A DNA stretch of 60,198 nucleotides from Flavobacteriaceae bacterium. GTDB lineage: Bacteria > Bacteroidota > Bacteroidia > Flavobacteriales > Flavobacteriaceae. Location of the stretch: positions 1 to 60,198 of the forward strand of contig JAPORT010000132.1 in the NCBI GenBank assembly GCA_026710085.1. Reading direction: 5' to 3'. Position 1 is the stretch's first letter; every line of letters begins with the position of its first letter. Under the pieces are notes generated by a model. It saw only the letters and a program-made list of their open reading frames with translations, ran no database searches and had not been told where the DNA came from. Below are positions 1 through 8,733 of the stretch, in pieces. A program made the translations under genes and the position numbers.

Positions 1-1129
1 GACCACCGCGGTCTGCTTTTGGTTCCATCCACGCAAACGAGCGGCCACAATGTCATCACACCGTCACTGGGTTCATCAATCGATATTGGCTTGGCATCAC
101 ATGCCGGCATCAGCCACAAAAACAATGCGATGGAGTGGGGCATACCGTTTCCGTCAATGACCAATGGCCGGCTTTAAAGTCGCCACATCGGCCGTATTCC
201 CAGCAAACAAATGATAGCCCAATGGCAACCCATCTTTGGTTTGTATGAAGGCCATGACCACTTGTGTTTTGGTCTGCCGACCATTTTTACTATAGCCCTT
301 TTAACGGAGTCCAATCGCATCCAATGACGTGCTTTCTTCAGGGGGCTCCTCTTCTTGGGCCTCTTCCTTTGGAGCGTCTAGTGGTTGGATTTCTTCGAGA
401 CCATCCAACGGCAAACGGGGAGCTTCTTTTTCTTTCTTTGAGTCGGCGACTGACTCGAGAGGAAAATCGTCATCATCAAACTCTTGACAAAAATGAAAAG
501 TCGTGGCATCAAAAAACACCACATCGAGTTTTCCTTGAATGAGTTTGATGCTTTCTTGCATCACGATGTTTTGAAGCTCCCCAATGCGCTTGGCCGTCAA
601 AGCATCCATCATCCGGTCAAACCGATCTTCCGAAATCGGAGCGTCCTCTTCGGTGGTGAGGCAGGCCGCATGAAAGAGCTTGCTCGTACTAGGATGGGCA
701 ATCCGTCATAAAATCTCTTGACGAAACACGCGTGAAGGGCTGCTATCGGGACGATCAAAGACCTTTGAAAAACCCATTGGATCATACAACCCACCAAACA
801 CCTCATGCCATCCCATCCGCAATTGTTTGCGTACTTTTCATTGTAAGGCATCTTTGATGGGGATGGCTTTGGTCGGAGCGGGCTTGGGCAATCTGGCAGC
901 CTAGAGTATCGTGTGGAAATAGAGGGAGGGGACGTTGGTTTTCCTCGAGCTTGAATCATTCATCATGGGCTTTGATTTTTAAAAGATCTCATCGAGGACC
1001 AAAAGGAGCCGACCCGACCGACTTGACCACGCGATACCGAGGTTTTCCTTGGTGGTTTCGATAGGATGGGACGATTTGGACGCGGACAGATGGACCATCT
1101 TTTCGCTGGGTCGTTTGGACATACATCAT
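1..1129 (-). pseudogene. Decayed IS1634-like (IS4 superfamily) DDE transposase, cut by window edge
   Basis: On the minus strand an ATG at 1129 opens a protein whose first ~40 residues (MMYVQTTQRKDGPSVRVQ...) look like the N-terminus of IS1634-type transposases. A TGA stops it near 990. Further on, after frame changes, come the core motif VVFFDATTFHF (near 530), a long acidic insertion, LR-stop-KGYSKNGRQ (near 300; in-frame TAA), and GLPLGYHLFAGNTAD with the RIVFVADAGM strand that carries the second acidic residue. The order DATT, GYSKNGR, GxxxGNT, VADAGM is that of the DDE transposase core. At least four stops or frameshifts make it non-functional. It is visibly richer in G+C than its surroundings, which suggests foreign origin. 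The C-terminus lies beyond position 1. Confidence 0.75.
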
Positions 1130-1301
1130 GGCACAAAGATCATCCCTTCAAACCAAAAAATCAAATAAAAGATACAAACGGTACGCTACAAATTAAATAG
1201 AAGAAACCATTCCTTGACTGGCTGGGAAATCTGTGGTGAAAAAAGGCTCGATTAGTGGGGAAGTCGAGATCTAATACTGACAACTTTGGGTAGACAGTGT
1301 C

Positions 1302-1517
1302 ATGCTATCAGGAATTCGGGAAGTGGCTAAGGTAGCCAACATGTTTCGAAACCATTTCCAAGGGGTTTGTCATGCTTTGTGTTGTCCGCAATCCAATGCC
1401 AAAGCCGAACGATTAAATGGCAGGATCCAAGAAATCAAAGCCATTGGTCGAGGCTATCGAAGGTTTCAAAACCTTAGAGTTGCGGTCCTCTTTTTCTATA
1501 GTGATTTAAATCTTTAA
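1302..1517 (+). pseudogene. C-terminal fragment of an ISL3-type transposase
   Basis: The 71-residue reading frame contains the block SNAKAERLNGRIQEIKAIGR followed by GYRRFQNLRVAVLFF. That block is the C-terminal region of ISL3/IS204-like transposases (family knowledge). The DDE core is missing: nothing resembling it is readable between 1130 and 1301. A related block is present in the eroded transposase at 12.05 kb (AKRIN-stop-KIQEV), so both fragments derive from one element family. The ATG at 1302 is fortuitous. Treat it as a dead remnant, not a gene. Confidence 0.65.
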
Positions 1518-1754
1518 CCACAACTTTCGTGATAAAACCGAAAAAAGAAATAAATGGAAGGAGCAGAATAAATTATGCCCCAACAAAAATCAAATTTGTA
1601 AAAAAACGGAGTACAATACGCCAATGAATCAATCTCATGGCGACCATATAAAACCTTATTCAAAAAGAGGTCGAACGATTCCATCAAACCTGCAGATTCT
1701 ATGTGCTGAATCCAACAGGAGATTATCAAATAATTAACTTTAATTCATCTTTTC

Positions 1755-1762
1755 TAACTTTG
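1755..1762 (+). promoter_or_regulatory. Bacteroidota -7 promoter element TAACTTTG
   Basis: This is a perfect match to the Bacteroidota sigma factor -7 consensus TAnnTTTG, followed by a G and a short leader. It sits 19 nt before an ATG at 1781 that opens a 14-codon frame ending in TGA at 1823-1825, which overlaps the ATG of the 46-aa gene (1822). No clear -33 TTTG is present; TTTA occurs at a plausible distance. Confidence 0.5.
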
Positions 1763-1821
1763 CGAATCGAACTAAGAGTTATGAAGTCACTTAAAATAAA
1801 AAATTCAAAATTTTTTCCGAA

Positions 1822-1962
1822 ATGAAACCCAAACCGCCCAAAATCAAACCCTACGACTACCAACCCAACAAAGCGGAATTGGAAGAGGATGTCCGTATTG
1901 ATGCCACGCCTGAAGAGCTGCTCAGAAGGGCTTTCCGTCCCATGCCGAGATTTAAAAAATAG
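1822..1962 (+). CDS. Small conserved-looking 46-aa protein, function unknown
   Basis: The frame runs ATG 1822 to TAG 1962 and encodes a 46-residue protein beginning MKPKPPKIKPYDYQPNKAEL and containing EEDVRIDATPEELLRRAF. The pattern YQP(S/N)KAELEEDV...TPEEL is, from memory, found in short hypothetical proteins of several phyla, often near mobile DNA; I could not check this by search. The protein has a basic proline-rich start, an acidic centre and a basic tail, with no membrane segment. A perfect promoter element lies at 1755-1762, and a 14-codon upstream frame (1781-1825) overlaps the start through ATGA, suggesting translational coupling. The K+ channel gene starts 105 nt downstream. Confidence 0.5.
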   Translation: MKPKPPKIKPYDYQPNKAELEEDVRIDATPEELLRRAFRPMPRFKK

Positions 1963-2067
1963 AGTCCCATCCATCGTGCCTGATGATACGATGAGGCTGA
2001 AAAATCGGATGGCTTTTGTTACTTAAAGTATACAAGCCCCCTTAAATTTATTTGATAAAAAGTTTTT

Positions 2068-2886
2068 ATGAAACTGTGGAAAATTAGGGTTCATCAAATT
2101 CTAAATGAAGCCGATACTAGACCTGGTTTGATTTATGAATACATCTTGTTTGGATTCATTTGGCTCGTTGTTACCTCTGTTGCATTAGAAAGTGTCCGGA
2201 CTATAGAAGAACATTATGGCTTACTTCTATTTATTATTCAGTTAATCGTTCTGGCATGCTTTATAACAGAGTATTTTCTGAGAATCATCATACCTAATCA
2301 ACCCCTCAAATATATTTTTAGTTTTTATGGCATCCTTGATTTATTGGCTATTCTAGCATTGAGTTCAGTATTCTTTGAATATAAACTCCATTTTTTGGTA
2401 GTCGTTCGAATTCTTCGCTTTTTAAGGGTGTTTAAAGTATTGAAATTTAGACAGTTGAGAGAAGAATCCAATGCCTTGCTCAATGCGCTAAAACAAAGTG
2501 GAAACAAAATCTTAATCTTTGTTTTTTCTTTTGTTCTTTTATGTACTTGCTTTGGCACCATCATGTATTTGATTGAGCCAGAAGAAAGTGGATTTACTTC
2601 CATTCCCAAAGGTATTTATTGGTGTATTGTAACGCTTACCACCGTTGGATACGGTGATATTACTCCCTTAACTGTAGCGGGGAAAACCATTGCATCTTTT
2701 ATCATGGTGATTGGTTATGGTGTGATTGCTGTTTCCGCATTAATTGTGACATCAGAAGCTAATAAACACTTATCGGAAGAAGAAAAAGTATCAAACACGC
2801 AAACTTGTTCTCACTGTCTTGAGTCCGATCATAAAGATGGGGCCCTCTATTGCCATGCATGTGGGAATAGTCTTAAGGATGTTTGA
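2068..2886 (+). CDS. Voltage-gated potassium channel with C-terminal zinc ribbon
   Basis: This 272-aa inner-membrane ion channel has six transmembrane segments at about residues 25-43, 52-73, 86-103, 108-127, 148-169 and 208-227. The fourth is an arginine-spaced voltage sensor (VVVRILRFLRVFKVLKF). The pore loop carries the K+ selectivity filter TVGYGD. After the last helix comes a cytoplasmic tail with CSHC and CHAC spaced by 11 residues, a zinc-ribbon knuckle that is uncommon on such channels. It opens a plus-strand cluster: its last 8 bases overlap the start of miaA. The family (Kv-like, KvAP/Kch type) is clear; the physiological role (membrane potential, osmotic response) is inferred. Confidence 0.88.
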   Translation: MKLWKIRVHQILNEADTRPGLIYEYILFGFIWLVVTSVALESVRTIEEHYGLLLFIIQLIVLACFITEYFLRIIIPNQPLKYIFSFYGILDLLAILALSSVFFEYKLHFLVVVRILRFLRVFKVLKFRQLREESNALLNALKQSGNKILIFVFSFVLLCTCFGTIMYLIEPEESGFTSIPKGIYWCIVTLTTVGYGDITPLTVAGKTIASFIMVIGYGVIAVSALIVTSEANKHLSEEEKVSNTQTCSHCLESDHKDGALYCHACGNSLKDV

Positions 2887-3796
2887 ATTCAAAAAACCAA
2901 CCATATTTTTTGTAACGGGCCCGACTGCTATTGGCAAAACTTCTTTTAGTCTCCAGCTAGCACAAGCCTTGAAAACACAGATTATTTCCTGTGACTCTCG
3001 ACAATTTTATAAAGAAATGACCATCGGTACTGCTGTACCAACCAAAAAACAACTAAATGAGATCCCGCATCACTTCATTCAACATAAAAGCATCCGTGAT
3101 ACGTACACTCCTGGAGATTACCAAAAAGAGGTTCTTGAATTTTTAGAAGATTATTTTCAATCTCATCATGTCGTCATTTTGGTCGGTGGACCAAGTTTAT
3201 ATGCCTATGGTCTATTATATGGATTACATCCATTTCCCAAAATTTCACCGCACATTCGTTTTCAACTTCGTCATAACTATGAGCAAAAAGGAATTCAATT
3301 TCTTCAGCATGAATTGAGAAAAAAAGATTTAGCGTATTTTCAAACAGTCGATCAAAACAATCCGAGAAGACTTTTAAGAGCATTGGAACTTATGGAACAA
3401 ACAGGTTGTCAATATTCCCAACTTATCAAAAAAGACAAACCATCAAGAACTTTTGAATCCTATGTTATTCAACTTGAAATGTCAAAAACAAATCTCTACC
3501 ATAACATCAATCAACGAGTCAACAAAATGATGCAAAAAGGATTATTAGATGAAGTCAAGTCTCTTAGGACTTACCAAAAAAAGCCTCTTTTAAATACCAT
3601 TGGATACAAAGAATTATTTGGCTATTTCGATGGATACATGACTTTAAACGGCGCTATTTCTGAAATAAAAAAAAACTCAAGAAGATTTGCTAAAAGACAA
3701 ATCACGTTTTCCAAAAAATTTATTAATCCCTGGATAATCCATCCTCCTTATCATTTAAATGACGTATTAAATCAAATTCAAAAAATCTGTATATGA
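2879..3796 (+). CDS. miaA: tRNA dimethylallyltransferase
   Basis: MiaA transfers the dimethylallyl group from DMAPP to the exocyclic amine of A37 in tRNAs reading codons that begin with U, the first step to ms2i6A. The 305-aa product has the N-terminal P-loop GPTAIGKT (residues 14-21), then DSRQFYKEMTIGTA (compare DSxxxYxxMDIGTAKP) and the GGPSLYA loop, all family hallmarks. I chose ATG 2879 rather than the upstream in-frame ATG at 2819, because 2819 would put 20 non-homologous residues ahead of the P-loop and overlap the channel by 68 nt. From 2879 the overlap is 8 nt. The stop overlaps the next gene's start as ATGA, so the three genes are likely cotranscribed and coupled. Confidence 0.93.
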   Translation: MFEFKKPTIFFVTGPTAIGKTSFSLQLAQALKTQIISCDSRQFYKEMTIGTAVPTKKQLNEIPHHFIQHKSIRDTYTPGDYQKEVLEFLEDYFQSHHVVILVGGPSLYAYGLLYGLHPFPKISPHIRFQLRHNYEQKGIQFLQHELRKKDLAYFQTVDQNNPRRLLRALELMEQTGCQYSQLIKKDKPSRTFESYVIQLEMSKTNLYHNINQRVNKMMQKGLLDEVKSLRTYQKKPLLNTIGYKELFGYFDGYMTLNGAISEIKKNSRRFAKRQITFSKKFINPWIIHPPYHLNDVLNQIQKICI

Positions 3797-5100
3797 AAAA
3801 TCTCTATGCCAAAATAATATCATCTTGTTTCTTGTTTTTGATGTTGATGGCATGCTCTGAAGAATCAACTCTTGAGGAAACACCCATTATCGAGCAAGAT
3901 TCAGTTTCCACTCCAATGGTTACTGAAAAACCAGTCCCCACTCCAATGGTGATTGAAAAACCAAAGCCAACTTTTGAAATTGTTCAATCAGCAAAAGAAA
4001 GCGATATCGTCCCAACATTATTACTCAACATCTTAGGGACATTTATTCAAAATATTGAGGTTCCTGAAGCGGTATATAATGTTCGACCTATTAATATCAC
4101 ATACACGACCAAAGAACCTTGGACTGGTCAAGAGATCAAAGCTTCAGGAGCCATATTGATCCCCACAGAAATTGATTTTAATCCAGCAATCATCAGCCTT
4201 CACCATGCAACCATTGATACCGATCTAGGAACCCCTTCCCAACAAGTGGTAGGAGTCAATGAAATTACATTAGCTAAATACTATGCTTCATTGGGATATA
4301 TTGTGAGTTTTCCGGACTATATTGGTTATGGTTCTTCAAGTGAAATCAATCATCCCTATGAAGATTTAGCTTCTCTGGGAAGTACATCACATGATATGCT
4401 AAAAGCTACTAAAGAATATTTGGAGGTTCAAGAAATCAAGCATTCCAAAGAATTATTTCTAGTCGGATACTCAGAAGGGGCTACAGCAACTATTGCACAC
4501 GCTGAATTAGCTCAAAAAAATAATGATTTCGAGCTTCTTGGTTCATTTGCTGGCGGTGGGTCGTTCGACAAACTTGAATTTATAAAACTTCTATCGGTAA
4601 AAGATGAAGTGATTGAAAGTGTTCCCAATTATATTTGGGCTTTGAACACTCTGAATCAATTAAACCAAGATTTAAATCGTTCTTGGTCTTTTTATCTCAA
4701 TGAACCTAATGATCAAAAACTAGATGCATATGGTCCTATCAATGGTCTTATTCCAAATGATCTCATCGAACTTAATCCAAAGAAACTCTTTAAAAATTCA
4801 TTTATTGAAGCTATTCTATCAGGAGAGGATAACGAATTCATTACCGCATTAAATGACAATAGCATCGAATCCTTAAATCTGAATTCGCCCATCTCATTAT
4901 TTTACATTCCTCAAGATGAAGTGACCTTTTCCGATATTCTTTCAAAAAAGACTCATCAATATTTATTGGATCAGCAGATTCAAAGTGAATTGATTGAAAT
5001 AAAAGGTGAAAATCATACCGATGGTGCCATTGATTTCTTTTTCCGAAGCTATCAGAAAATAGAAAAAATCATGGAATCTCGCTCATCAAATCAAGAATAA
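3793..5100 (+). CDS. Secreted alpha/beta-hydrolase (lipase/esterase-like) lipoprotein
   Basis: This 435-aa protein starts with a lipoprotein signal peptide (hydrophobic stretch FLFLMLMAC with the lipobox Cys at residue 21). A low-complexity linker follows, holding two near-identical repeats built on TPMVxEKPxPT. The catalytic domain then resembles secretory-lipase-type hydrolases: SLHHAT oxyanion region, FPDYIGYG, nucleophile elbow GYSEG (Ser 227), a late Asp region (FYIPQDEV) and His in GENHTDG. It should hydrolyse an ester at the cell surface or in the periplasm; the substrate is unknown. Its ATG overlaps the miaA stop by 4 nt. It runs convergently into purC, whose stop is only 13 nt away. 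Confidence 0.75.
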   Translation: MKNLYAKIISSCFLFLMLMACSEESTLEETPIIEQDSVSTPMVTEKPVPTPMVIEKPKPTFEIVQSAKESDIVPTLLLNILGTFIQNIEVPEAVYNVRPINITYTTKEPWTGQEIKASGAILIPTEIDFNPAIISLHHATIDTDLGTPSQQVVGVNEITLAKYYASLGYIVSFPDYIGYGSSSEINHPYEDLASLGSTSHDMLKATKEYLEVQEIKHSKELFLVGYSEGATATIAHAELAQKNNDFELLGSFAGGGSFDKLEFIKLLSVKDEVIESVPNYIWALNTLNQLNQDLNRSWSFYLNEPNDQKLDAYGPINGLIPNDLIELNPKKLFKNSFIEAILSGEDNEFITALNDNSIESLNLNSPISLFYIPQDEVTFSDILSKKTHQYLLDQQIQSELIEIKGENHTDGAIDFFFRSYQKIEKIMESRSSNQE

Positions 5101-5113
5101 ATGGGTCATCGAT

Positions 5114-6091
5114 TTATTGGAAATAAGAAATTAGAAATTGATCCATCTTTTCTTGAATTCGTCCATTAACATCTTGAGTCGAAGAAGGTACGAATTTTTG
5201 ACTTGTTAGTGTATGATACAGTTGGATATATCGTTCCGATAACTGGTTTTGCACATTGAAATCAATGGAGGGTATGGTTTGATGCTCATCTCCTCGATAA
5301 CCTTTGGAAATGAGCCACTGACGAAAAAATTCTTTAGATAGATGCTTGACTTGACTGGGAATTTTGTTTTTATTCTCTAGACTATGTGCATAAGTATATC
5401 GAGATGAATCAGCTGTATGAACTTCGTCTATTAAAACAATGTCACCCGTTTGCATTTTTCCAAATTCATACTTAGTATCCATCAAAATCAATCCATTTTC
5501 TAGAGCCATTTGGGAGCCAAATTCAAATAGCTTGTATGTGTATTTCTCCATCAGTTCATAATCCGAAAGACTTACGATTCCATTTTCAATGATTTCATTT
5601 TTGGATATATCCACATCATGACCCTGTTTTGCCTTTGTAGTCGGCGTGATGATGGGTTTTTCAAATGCATCATATAAAACTAAGCCATCGGGTAATTCAA
5701 CCCCACAGATGTCTCGTTTTCCACTCTGATATAAGCGATAGACGTGACCTATGAGGTTGTTTCTAATGACCATTTCTACTTCAATGGGTTGGCAATAGTG
5801 TCCAATACTTACATTGGGGTCTGGACTCACGAGGAACCAGTTAGGGACTATTTTTTTTGACTTTTGAAGCATGTGAACTGATAATTGATTCAATACTTGT
5901 CCTTTAAATGGTATCCCCACATCCATGACCCGATCAAAAGCAGATACTCGATCTGTTGCAATCATAATCAATAAATCATTTTCCAAATGATAAAGATCTC
6001 TGACCTTACCTCGATAGATTTTTTTAATTCTATCGAGTTGTAAGTGACTTTTTAATAGAGCTTGTTGATTGTCCAATTTTATCAATAACAA
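5114..6091 (-). CDS. purC: Phosphoribosylaminoimidazole-succinocarboxamide synthase (SAICAR synthase)
   Basis: PurC joins CAIR and aspartate using ATP in de novo purine synthesis. The 325-aa protein shows YRGKVRDLY (the conserved nucleotide-binding start), ATDRVSAFD, IPFKGQVLNQLS, EVEMVIRNNLIGH and ILMDTKYEFG, and has the length of the longer, yeast-like PurC type common in Bacteroidota. It lies 6 nt downstream of phoH on the same strand, so the two are probably cotranscribed. purK and purE sit elsewhere in the window (14.4-16.0 kb), so purine genes are dispersed. Confidence 0.95.
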   Translation of the reverse strand: MLLIKLDNQQALLKSHLQLDRIKKIYRGKVRDLYHLENDLLIMIATDRVSAFDRVMDVGIPFKGQVLNQLSVHMLQKSKKIVPNWFLVSPDPNVSIGHYCQPIEVEMVIRNNLIGHVYRLYQSGKRDICGVELPDGLVLYDAFEKPIITPTTKAKQGHDVDISKNEIIENGIVSLSDYELMEKYTYKLFEFGSQMALENGLILMDTKYEFGKMQTGDIVLIDEVHTADSSRYTYAHSLENKNKIPSQVKHLSKEFFRQWLISKGYRGDEHQTIPSIDFNVQNQLSERYIQLYHTLTSQKFVPSSTQDVNGRIQEKMDQFLISYFQ

Positions 6092-6097
6092 GAAACA

Positions 6098-7081
6098 TTA
6101 TGATGAAGATTCGCCATTTTTTTGGGAATCTGATTTTTGATAAGCCTTAATGATTTTTTTAACGAGATGATGTCTGATCACATCGGCTTCATTGAATCGA
6201 ACTGTGGCTATATCTTTAGTATTCTGAAACAAATCAATGGCATCTAATAGTCCAGAATCCGCCTTTTTTGAGATATCAATTTGTCCCAAGTCTCCTGTAA
6301 CTATAAACTTTGATCCCTTGCCCATTCGAGTTAAAAACATTTTCATTTGCTTTTGAGTGGTATTTTGAGCTTCATCGAGGATCACGAAGGCTTCTTCTAA
6401 TGTTCTACCTCTCATGAATGCTATCGGAGCTATTTGTATGATTTTCTTTTCAATATATTGAACCAATTTGACATGAGGTATCATCACTTGCAAAGCATCA
6501 TAAAGGGGCTGCATGTAAGGATCGAGTTTTTCTTTAATATCTCCTGGCAAAAATCCTAAGTGCTCCCCAGCCTCTACAGCTGGTCTTGTCAAAATAATGC
6601 GCTTTACTCGATATGTTTTAAGGGCTTCAACAGCAAGTGCTAAACTGAGATAGGTTTTTCCTGTACCAGCCGGTCCAATAACAAAAACCAAATCATTTTC
6701 TAATACTTTTTCGACTAGTTTTTTTTGGTTTGATGTTTTGGGACTAATGACTTTTCCTCCAAGTCCATGAACAATAACGTCCGTTTCTAATTTCTTATAC
6801 GGTTTTAAATCAGCATGATTGGAATTTCGATTGCATATCTGTTCAATCGTATCAAATCCAAAAGAGTTATGCTTTTGGATGTATGCGAACATTAATTCTA
6901 TCTTATTTTTAAAAAGGTTGATTTTTTGATCTGGACCATAAACTCTAATGGCATTTCCCCTAGCTACCAATTTCAAATGAGGAAAAAAAGAACTAATCCG
7001 ATTGATGTACGCATTTTGATGGCCATAAAAATCAAGTGGATTGATATCCTTTAACTGAATCGTGGCTGAATTTTCTTCCAT
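6098..7081 (-). CDS. phoH: PhoH family ATPase (PhoH-like)
   Basis: This 327-aa cytoplasmic NTPase is related to superfamily 1 helicases and implicated in RNA metabolism. An N-terminal KH-like region (roughly residues 25-70) precedes the P-loop GPAGTGKT (136-143). ILTRPAVEAGEHLGFLPGD is a PhoH signature, VILDEAQNTT is Walker B, and TGDLGQID is the sensor motif. The start ATG 7081 is followed directly by family-like sequence. A divergent gene (7156, plus) shares the 74-bp intergenic region. The gene order phoH-purC is, to my knowledge, common in Bacteroidota. Confidence 0.93.
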   Translation of the reverse strand: MEENSATIQLKDINPLDFYGHQNAYINRISSFFPHLKLVARGNAIRVYGPDQKINLFKNKIELMFAYIQKHNSFGFDTIEQICNRNSNHADLKPYKKLETDVIVHGLGGKVISPKTSNQKKLVEKVLENDLVFVIGPAGTGKTYLSLALAVEALKTYRVKRIILTRPAVEAGEHLGFLPGDIKEKLDPYMQPLYDALQVMIPHVKLVQYIEKKIIQIAPIAFMRGRTLEEAFVILDEAQNTTQKQMKMFLTRMGKGSKFIVTGDLGQIDISKKADSGLLDAIDLFQNTKDIATVRFNEADVIRHHLVKKIIKAYQKSDSQKNGESSS

Positions 7082-7155
7082 AAAGTTTGTGTAAAATTAA
7101 TCAGAATGAATGGGATCCATCATTTCAATCGTTGTTTTATAGTTTTGTTTCATTC

Positions 7156-7986
7156 ATGAATGTCATTACATTAATCACAGATTTTGGAACCAAAAACTAC
7201 TGGTTATCAGCGATTAAGACTAAACTAGTTCATGCTTTACCTGAAGTGTCTGTGATCGATATTTCTCATGAGATAAGTCCTTATAATTATTTAGAATGTG
7301 CGTATATTTTGAAAAGTGCTATTCCTTTTCACGCTCCCCATACGATTCATATCATTGGGTTTGAAACGACTCCTAAGAGAAATGCTCCAATTTTAATTGT
7401 CCAATTCAAAAAACAATTTTTTATTACTGCCGATAATGGATTAATGGGATTGATTACAACAAAAGAGTCTATTGAACAAATCGTATCTGTTTCGGAACGA
7501 TTCATACAACGAACCTCCTTTATGACTCTTGATACTTTAGTAGAAATAGGCATCGAATTGGTCAAGCAAAAAAGTATCAAAAGACTTGGGACGATTGTGA
7601 ATCAGATTAATTTATTAAAACCAGATCAACCAATCATCGATTCATCACAATCTAAAATCAAAGGACATATCATTTTTATAGATCGATATGGTAATTTGGT
7701 GACCAACATCACTCAGTCAACTTTTCAATCTCTTTGGAATCATCAAAATTTTCGAATCAATGCTAGAGGTTTTGTTATTGATACAATTTATGATTCCTAT
7801 GATGAATGTGCTCAAGTCAATGCAACAAAAAGTCCTTTAGGATCAAAATTTGCTATTTTCAATTCAAACAAACTTCTTGAGATTGGAATTTACAAGGGGG
7901 ATCCTAATACGGCAGGAAGTGCCAATACATTGTATGGATTAAAATATAGAGATTCGATAACCATTGAATTTTTCAATTCTCCATAG
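7156..7986 (+). CDS. SAM hydroxide adenosyltransferase (DUF62/duf-62 family)
   Basis: The 276-aa protein belongs to the family of SAM hydrolases (S-adenosyl-L-methionine + water to adenosine + methionine) related to fluorinase. Visible features are ITLITDFGTKNYW at the very start (the family motif TDFGxxDxYV), ISHEISPYN, AYILKSA, TADNGLMGLI and FIDRYGNLVTNI (conserved DxFGNLxTN). I start it at ATG 7156, which places TLITDFG at residues 4-10 as in the family; the upstream ATG at 7087 would add 23 unrelated residues. The next gene, gldF, starts immediately after its TAG, so it heads a likely operon with gldF and gldG. Confidence 0.88.
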   Translation: MNVITLITDFGTKNYWLSAIKTKLVHALPEVSVIDISHEISPYNYLECAYILKSAIPFHAPHTIHIIGFETTPKRNAPILIVQFKKQFFITADNGLMGLITTKESIEQIVSVSERFIQRTSFMTLDTLVEIGIELVKQKSIKRLGTIVNQINLLKPDQPIIDSSQSKIKGHIIFIDRYGNLVTNITQSTFQSLWNHQNFRINARGFVIDTIYDSYDECAQVNATKSPLGSKFAIFNSNKLLEIGIYKGDPNTAGSANTLYGLKYRDSITIEFFNSP

Positions 7987-8733
7987 TTGAAAGTCATTGT
8001 TCAAATAGCCCTTGCTGATCTTAAACTGGCACATCGTACCAAAATAGGTTATTTGGTGATTGGCGTTTTTTTAATCGTCTGTAGTTTATTGTTTTGGGTT
8101 GTTGAGAATCCATATAATATTCTTTCTACGGGAATTGGTGATTTAAGACCTTTTTTTGATTTGATTCCGTGGCTGCTAGCGTTATTGATACCAGCTATTG
8201 GCATGAAGAATTTCACTGATGAAATCCAAAATAGAACCATTGAAGTACTTTTTTCAAAACCAATATCAATGGTCCAGTTGGTTTTGGGTAAGTTTTTGGG
8301 ATTGATGATTTTCATTGGTTTTTCCATAATTCCACTACTGATTTATTTTTTGACTCTTCAGGTTTTGATGATCTCAGAAGAGTCAATAGAATGGATAAGT
8401 CATATGAGTGCCCTATTGGGAATCTTTCTTACGGCGTTGGTTTTCACCTCAATCACTTTATGTGTTTCGATAATCTTCAACCATTCGGTTTTGGTTTTTA
8501 TTATTAGTTTGATCATCTGCTGCTTTCAATATTATGCATGGTTTTATTTGGCCCAGTTTTCAAATAATGCCGAATGGTACCACGCATTAAATCGTTTTGG
8601 AATACTCCATTATTATAATGGATTGTCAAGAGGAATCTTGAATATTTCAGATATGGTTTATTATTTATTCAATATCTTATTCTTCTTGCATTTATCAGCT
8701 CTCTTTCTCGAGCGTATCAAATTTCAGAAGTGA
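7987..8733 (+). CDS. gldF: Gliding motility ABC transporter permease GldF
   Basis: This 248-aa inner-membrane protein has about six transmembrane segments and belongs to the ABC-2 type permeases. NFTDEIQNRTIEVLFSKPIS is the typical ABC-2 signature before TM2, and it is followed directly by gldG, the usual arrangement in gliding Bacteroidota. GldA/F/G form an ABC transporter needed for gliding in Flavobacterium; the ATPase gldA is not in the window, as is often the case. The start is TTG at 7987, abutting the preceding TAG; no ATG fits. Its last codons overlap gldG as GTGA. Confidence 0.9.
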   Translation: MKVIVQIALADLKLAHRTKIGYLVIGVFLIVCSLLFWVVENPYNILSTGIGDLRPFFDLIPWLLALLIPAIGMKNFTDEIQNRTIEVLFSKPISMVQLVLGKFLGLMIFIGFSIIPLLIYFLTLQVLMISEESIEWISHMSALLGIFLTALVFTSITLCVSIIFNHSVLVFIISLIICCFQYYAWFYLAQFSNNAEWYHALNRFGILHYYNGLSRGILNISDMVYYLFNILFFLHLSALFLERIKFQK

